From NCBI GenBank assembly GCA_012513595.1, contig JAAZBY010000564.1, positions 1 to 6,879 on the forward strand: a stretch of 6,879 bases of DNA, written 5' to 3'. Source of the DNA: Chloroflexota bacterium (GTDB lineage: Bacteria; Chloroflexota; Anaerolineae; UBA1429). Positions within the stretch are counted from its first letter, which is position 1. Every line of letters begins with the position of its first letter. Position numbers and translations under genes: made by a program. Positions 5,831 through 6,879 of the stretch are shown here, piece after piece. The notes beneath the pieces are model-generated. The model saw only the letters and a program-made list of their open reading frames with translations, made no database searches and had not been told where the DNA came from.

Positions 5831-6879
5831 CTACAGTCTGGCGTACGGATCGGCCGCGTCGCGCAGGCCGTCGCCGATAAAGTTGAACATCAGCACGGCG
5901 ACGACGACGAACGCTCCGGGAATCATCTGCCAGGGGCGCTGTGCGACGACGGCGAGCTGCTGCACGTCTCTCAGCAGGGCGCCCCAGCTGATGGCTGGCG
6001 GCTGGATGCCCAACCCCAGGAAGCTCAGCGACGTCTCGCCGAGGATCATCGAGGGAATCGAGATGGTCACGTTCACCAGCAGGTAGCTCATAAAGTTGGG
6101 CAGCAGGTAGCGAAAGATGAGTCGCCGCGGCGACGCGCCGTACACCCGCGCCGCCATGACATAGTCTTCCTCGCGCAGCGAGAGTAGCTTGCCCCGCACC
6201 GTGCGCGCCAGCCCGCCCCACCCGACGATCGACAGGATCAGCGTGATGGCAAAGTAGGTGCGGATCACCGGCCAGTCACGCGGCACGGCGCCCGCCAGCG
6301 CCATCCACAGCGGGATCTGCGGGATGGAAACCATAAAGTCGACCACCCGCATGATGACCTCGTCGATGACCCCGCCCACATACCCCGAGATGCCCCCCAG
6401 GCTGATGCCGAACACGAAGGTGAGCAGCACGCCGCCGAACCCGATAAAGAGGGAGATGCGCGAGCCGACCAGGCAGCGGGAGTACACGTCGCGCCCGAGC
6501 TGGTCGGAGCCAAAGATAAAGACGGGCGGCCCGTCGGTGCAAAACAGGCGGCGGCTGCCCGTAATGAGGCCGTACATCCGGTAGGGCGTGCCCTTGGGCA
6601 GGAAGCGGATCGGGTAGGCCTGGCTCGTATCCTCTACATAGACGACCTTGACCGTCTCCTTGTCGATCGTCCGCGTGAGGCCATAGATGAAGGGCCGCTG
6701 TAGCTTCCCATCCTTGAAAAAGTGGATCCGCGTCGGTGGCACGTTCTCATAGCCGGCAAAGCGTTCGGTGCCGCCATAGGCAGAGAGGGGCTCGGCAAGG
6801 AGCGCCGTGGCGTACATGATCGCCAGGATCACCAGCGCCAGCTGGGCGGCGCGGTGCTTGCGGAACTGCCACCACATCA
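5831..6879 (-). CDS. Oligopeptide/dipeptide-type ABC transporter permease (DppC/OppC-like), probably 5' partial
   Basis: A membrane permease subunit of the binding-protein-dependent transport family; at least 348 residues are visible. Counting from the in-frame ATG at 6877: first membrane segment about 10-29, a long extracytoplasmic region, then the family motif FGSDQLGRDVYSR (122-134), membrane segments near 141-165, 186-198, 207-224, 265-280 and 318-335, and the EAA loop around AARVYGASPRRLIFRYLLPN (242-261), which docks onto the ATPases. The GEtSLSFLGLG motif (280-290) is intact. In relatives the MWWQFRKHR-like sequence usually follows 20 or more cytoplasmic residues and no upstream sequence is available to show a ribosome binding site, so ATG 6877 may be internal and the gene is given as running off the edge. 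The extracytoplasmic stretch between the first segment and FGSD is about 93 residues, longer than in standard DppC. The second permease and binding protein are expected beyond the right edge. Confidence 0.93.
   Translation of the reverse strand, partial: MWWQFRKHRAAQLALVILAIMYATALLAEPLSAYGGTERFAGYENVPPTRIHFFKDGKLQRPFIYGLTRTIDKETVKVVYVEDTSQAYPIRFLPKGTPYRMYGLITGSRRLFCTDGPPVFIFGSDQLGRDVYSRCLVGSRISLFIGFGGVLLTFVFGISLGGISGYVGGVIDEVIMRVVDFMVSIPQIPLWMALAGAVPRDWPVIRTYFAITLILSIVGWGGLARTVRGKLLSLREEDYVMAARVYGASPRRLIFRYLLPNFMSYLLVNVTISIPSMILGETSLSFLGLGIQPPAISWGALLRDVQQLAVVAQRPWQMIPGAFVVVAVLMFNFIGDGLRDAADPYARL

Noticed and set aside
1..6879. tRNA, rRNA, CRISPR array, insertion sequence, phage or defence genes
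   Set aside because: No repeat-spacer pattern, cloverleaf, transposase or terminal repeats were seen; all long stretches are accounted for by six metabolic or transport genes.

Overview
The window is a GC-rich piece of a bacterial chromosome carrying a carbohydrate-utilisation locus. Genes are tightly packed and intergenic gaps are 50 to 90 bases. The combination of high GC, an Opp/Dpp-type ABC transporter next to a glycoside hydrolase, an enolase-superfamily dehydratase and an APH-fold kinase resembles loci of Chloroflexota (Caldilinea/Anaerolineae-like) or GC-rich deep Firmicutes. No rRNA or other phylogenetic marker is present, so this placement is a weak inference.

Left part, plus strand (1-2117): two genes that overlap by four bases. 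The first, cut at its 5' end by the window edge, is a mandelate-racemase-type member of the enolase superfamily with all expected metal ligands and an Asp-His dyad, most likely a sugar-acid dehydratase. The second is a 386-residue kinase of the APH/choline-kinase fold with an intact catalytic core and unknown substrate. A perfect 15-bp hairpin (2131-2166) lies in the 87-base gap where this operon meets the one coming from the right.

Right part, minus strand (6879 down to 2205): four genes in one direction with gaps of 66, 52 and 64 bases. These are an OppC/DppC-like permease (start probably off the window), a DppD-like ATPase, a DppF-like ATPase, and a family GH29 alpha-L-fucosidase without a signal peptide. 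The partner permease (DppB-like) and the solute-binding protein are not in the window; they would be expected just off the right edge, together with the operon promoter.

Working model (inference): the transporter imports fucosylated oligosaccharides, the fucosidase releases L-fucose in the cytoplasm, and the convergent dehydratase/kinase pair may act on a derived sugar acid. The most unusual point is at the fucosidase N-terminus. Residues of about 10-48 read as a ribbon-helix-helix DNA-binding domain joined to the hydrolase, and two palindromic sites lie just upstream of its ribosome binding site. This suggests, but does not prove, a glycosidase that also binds DNA or regulates its own operon.
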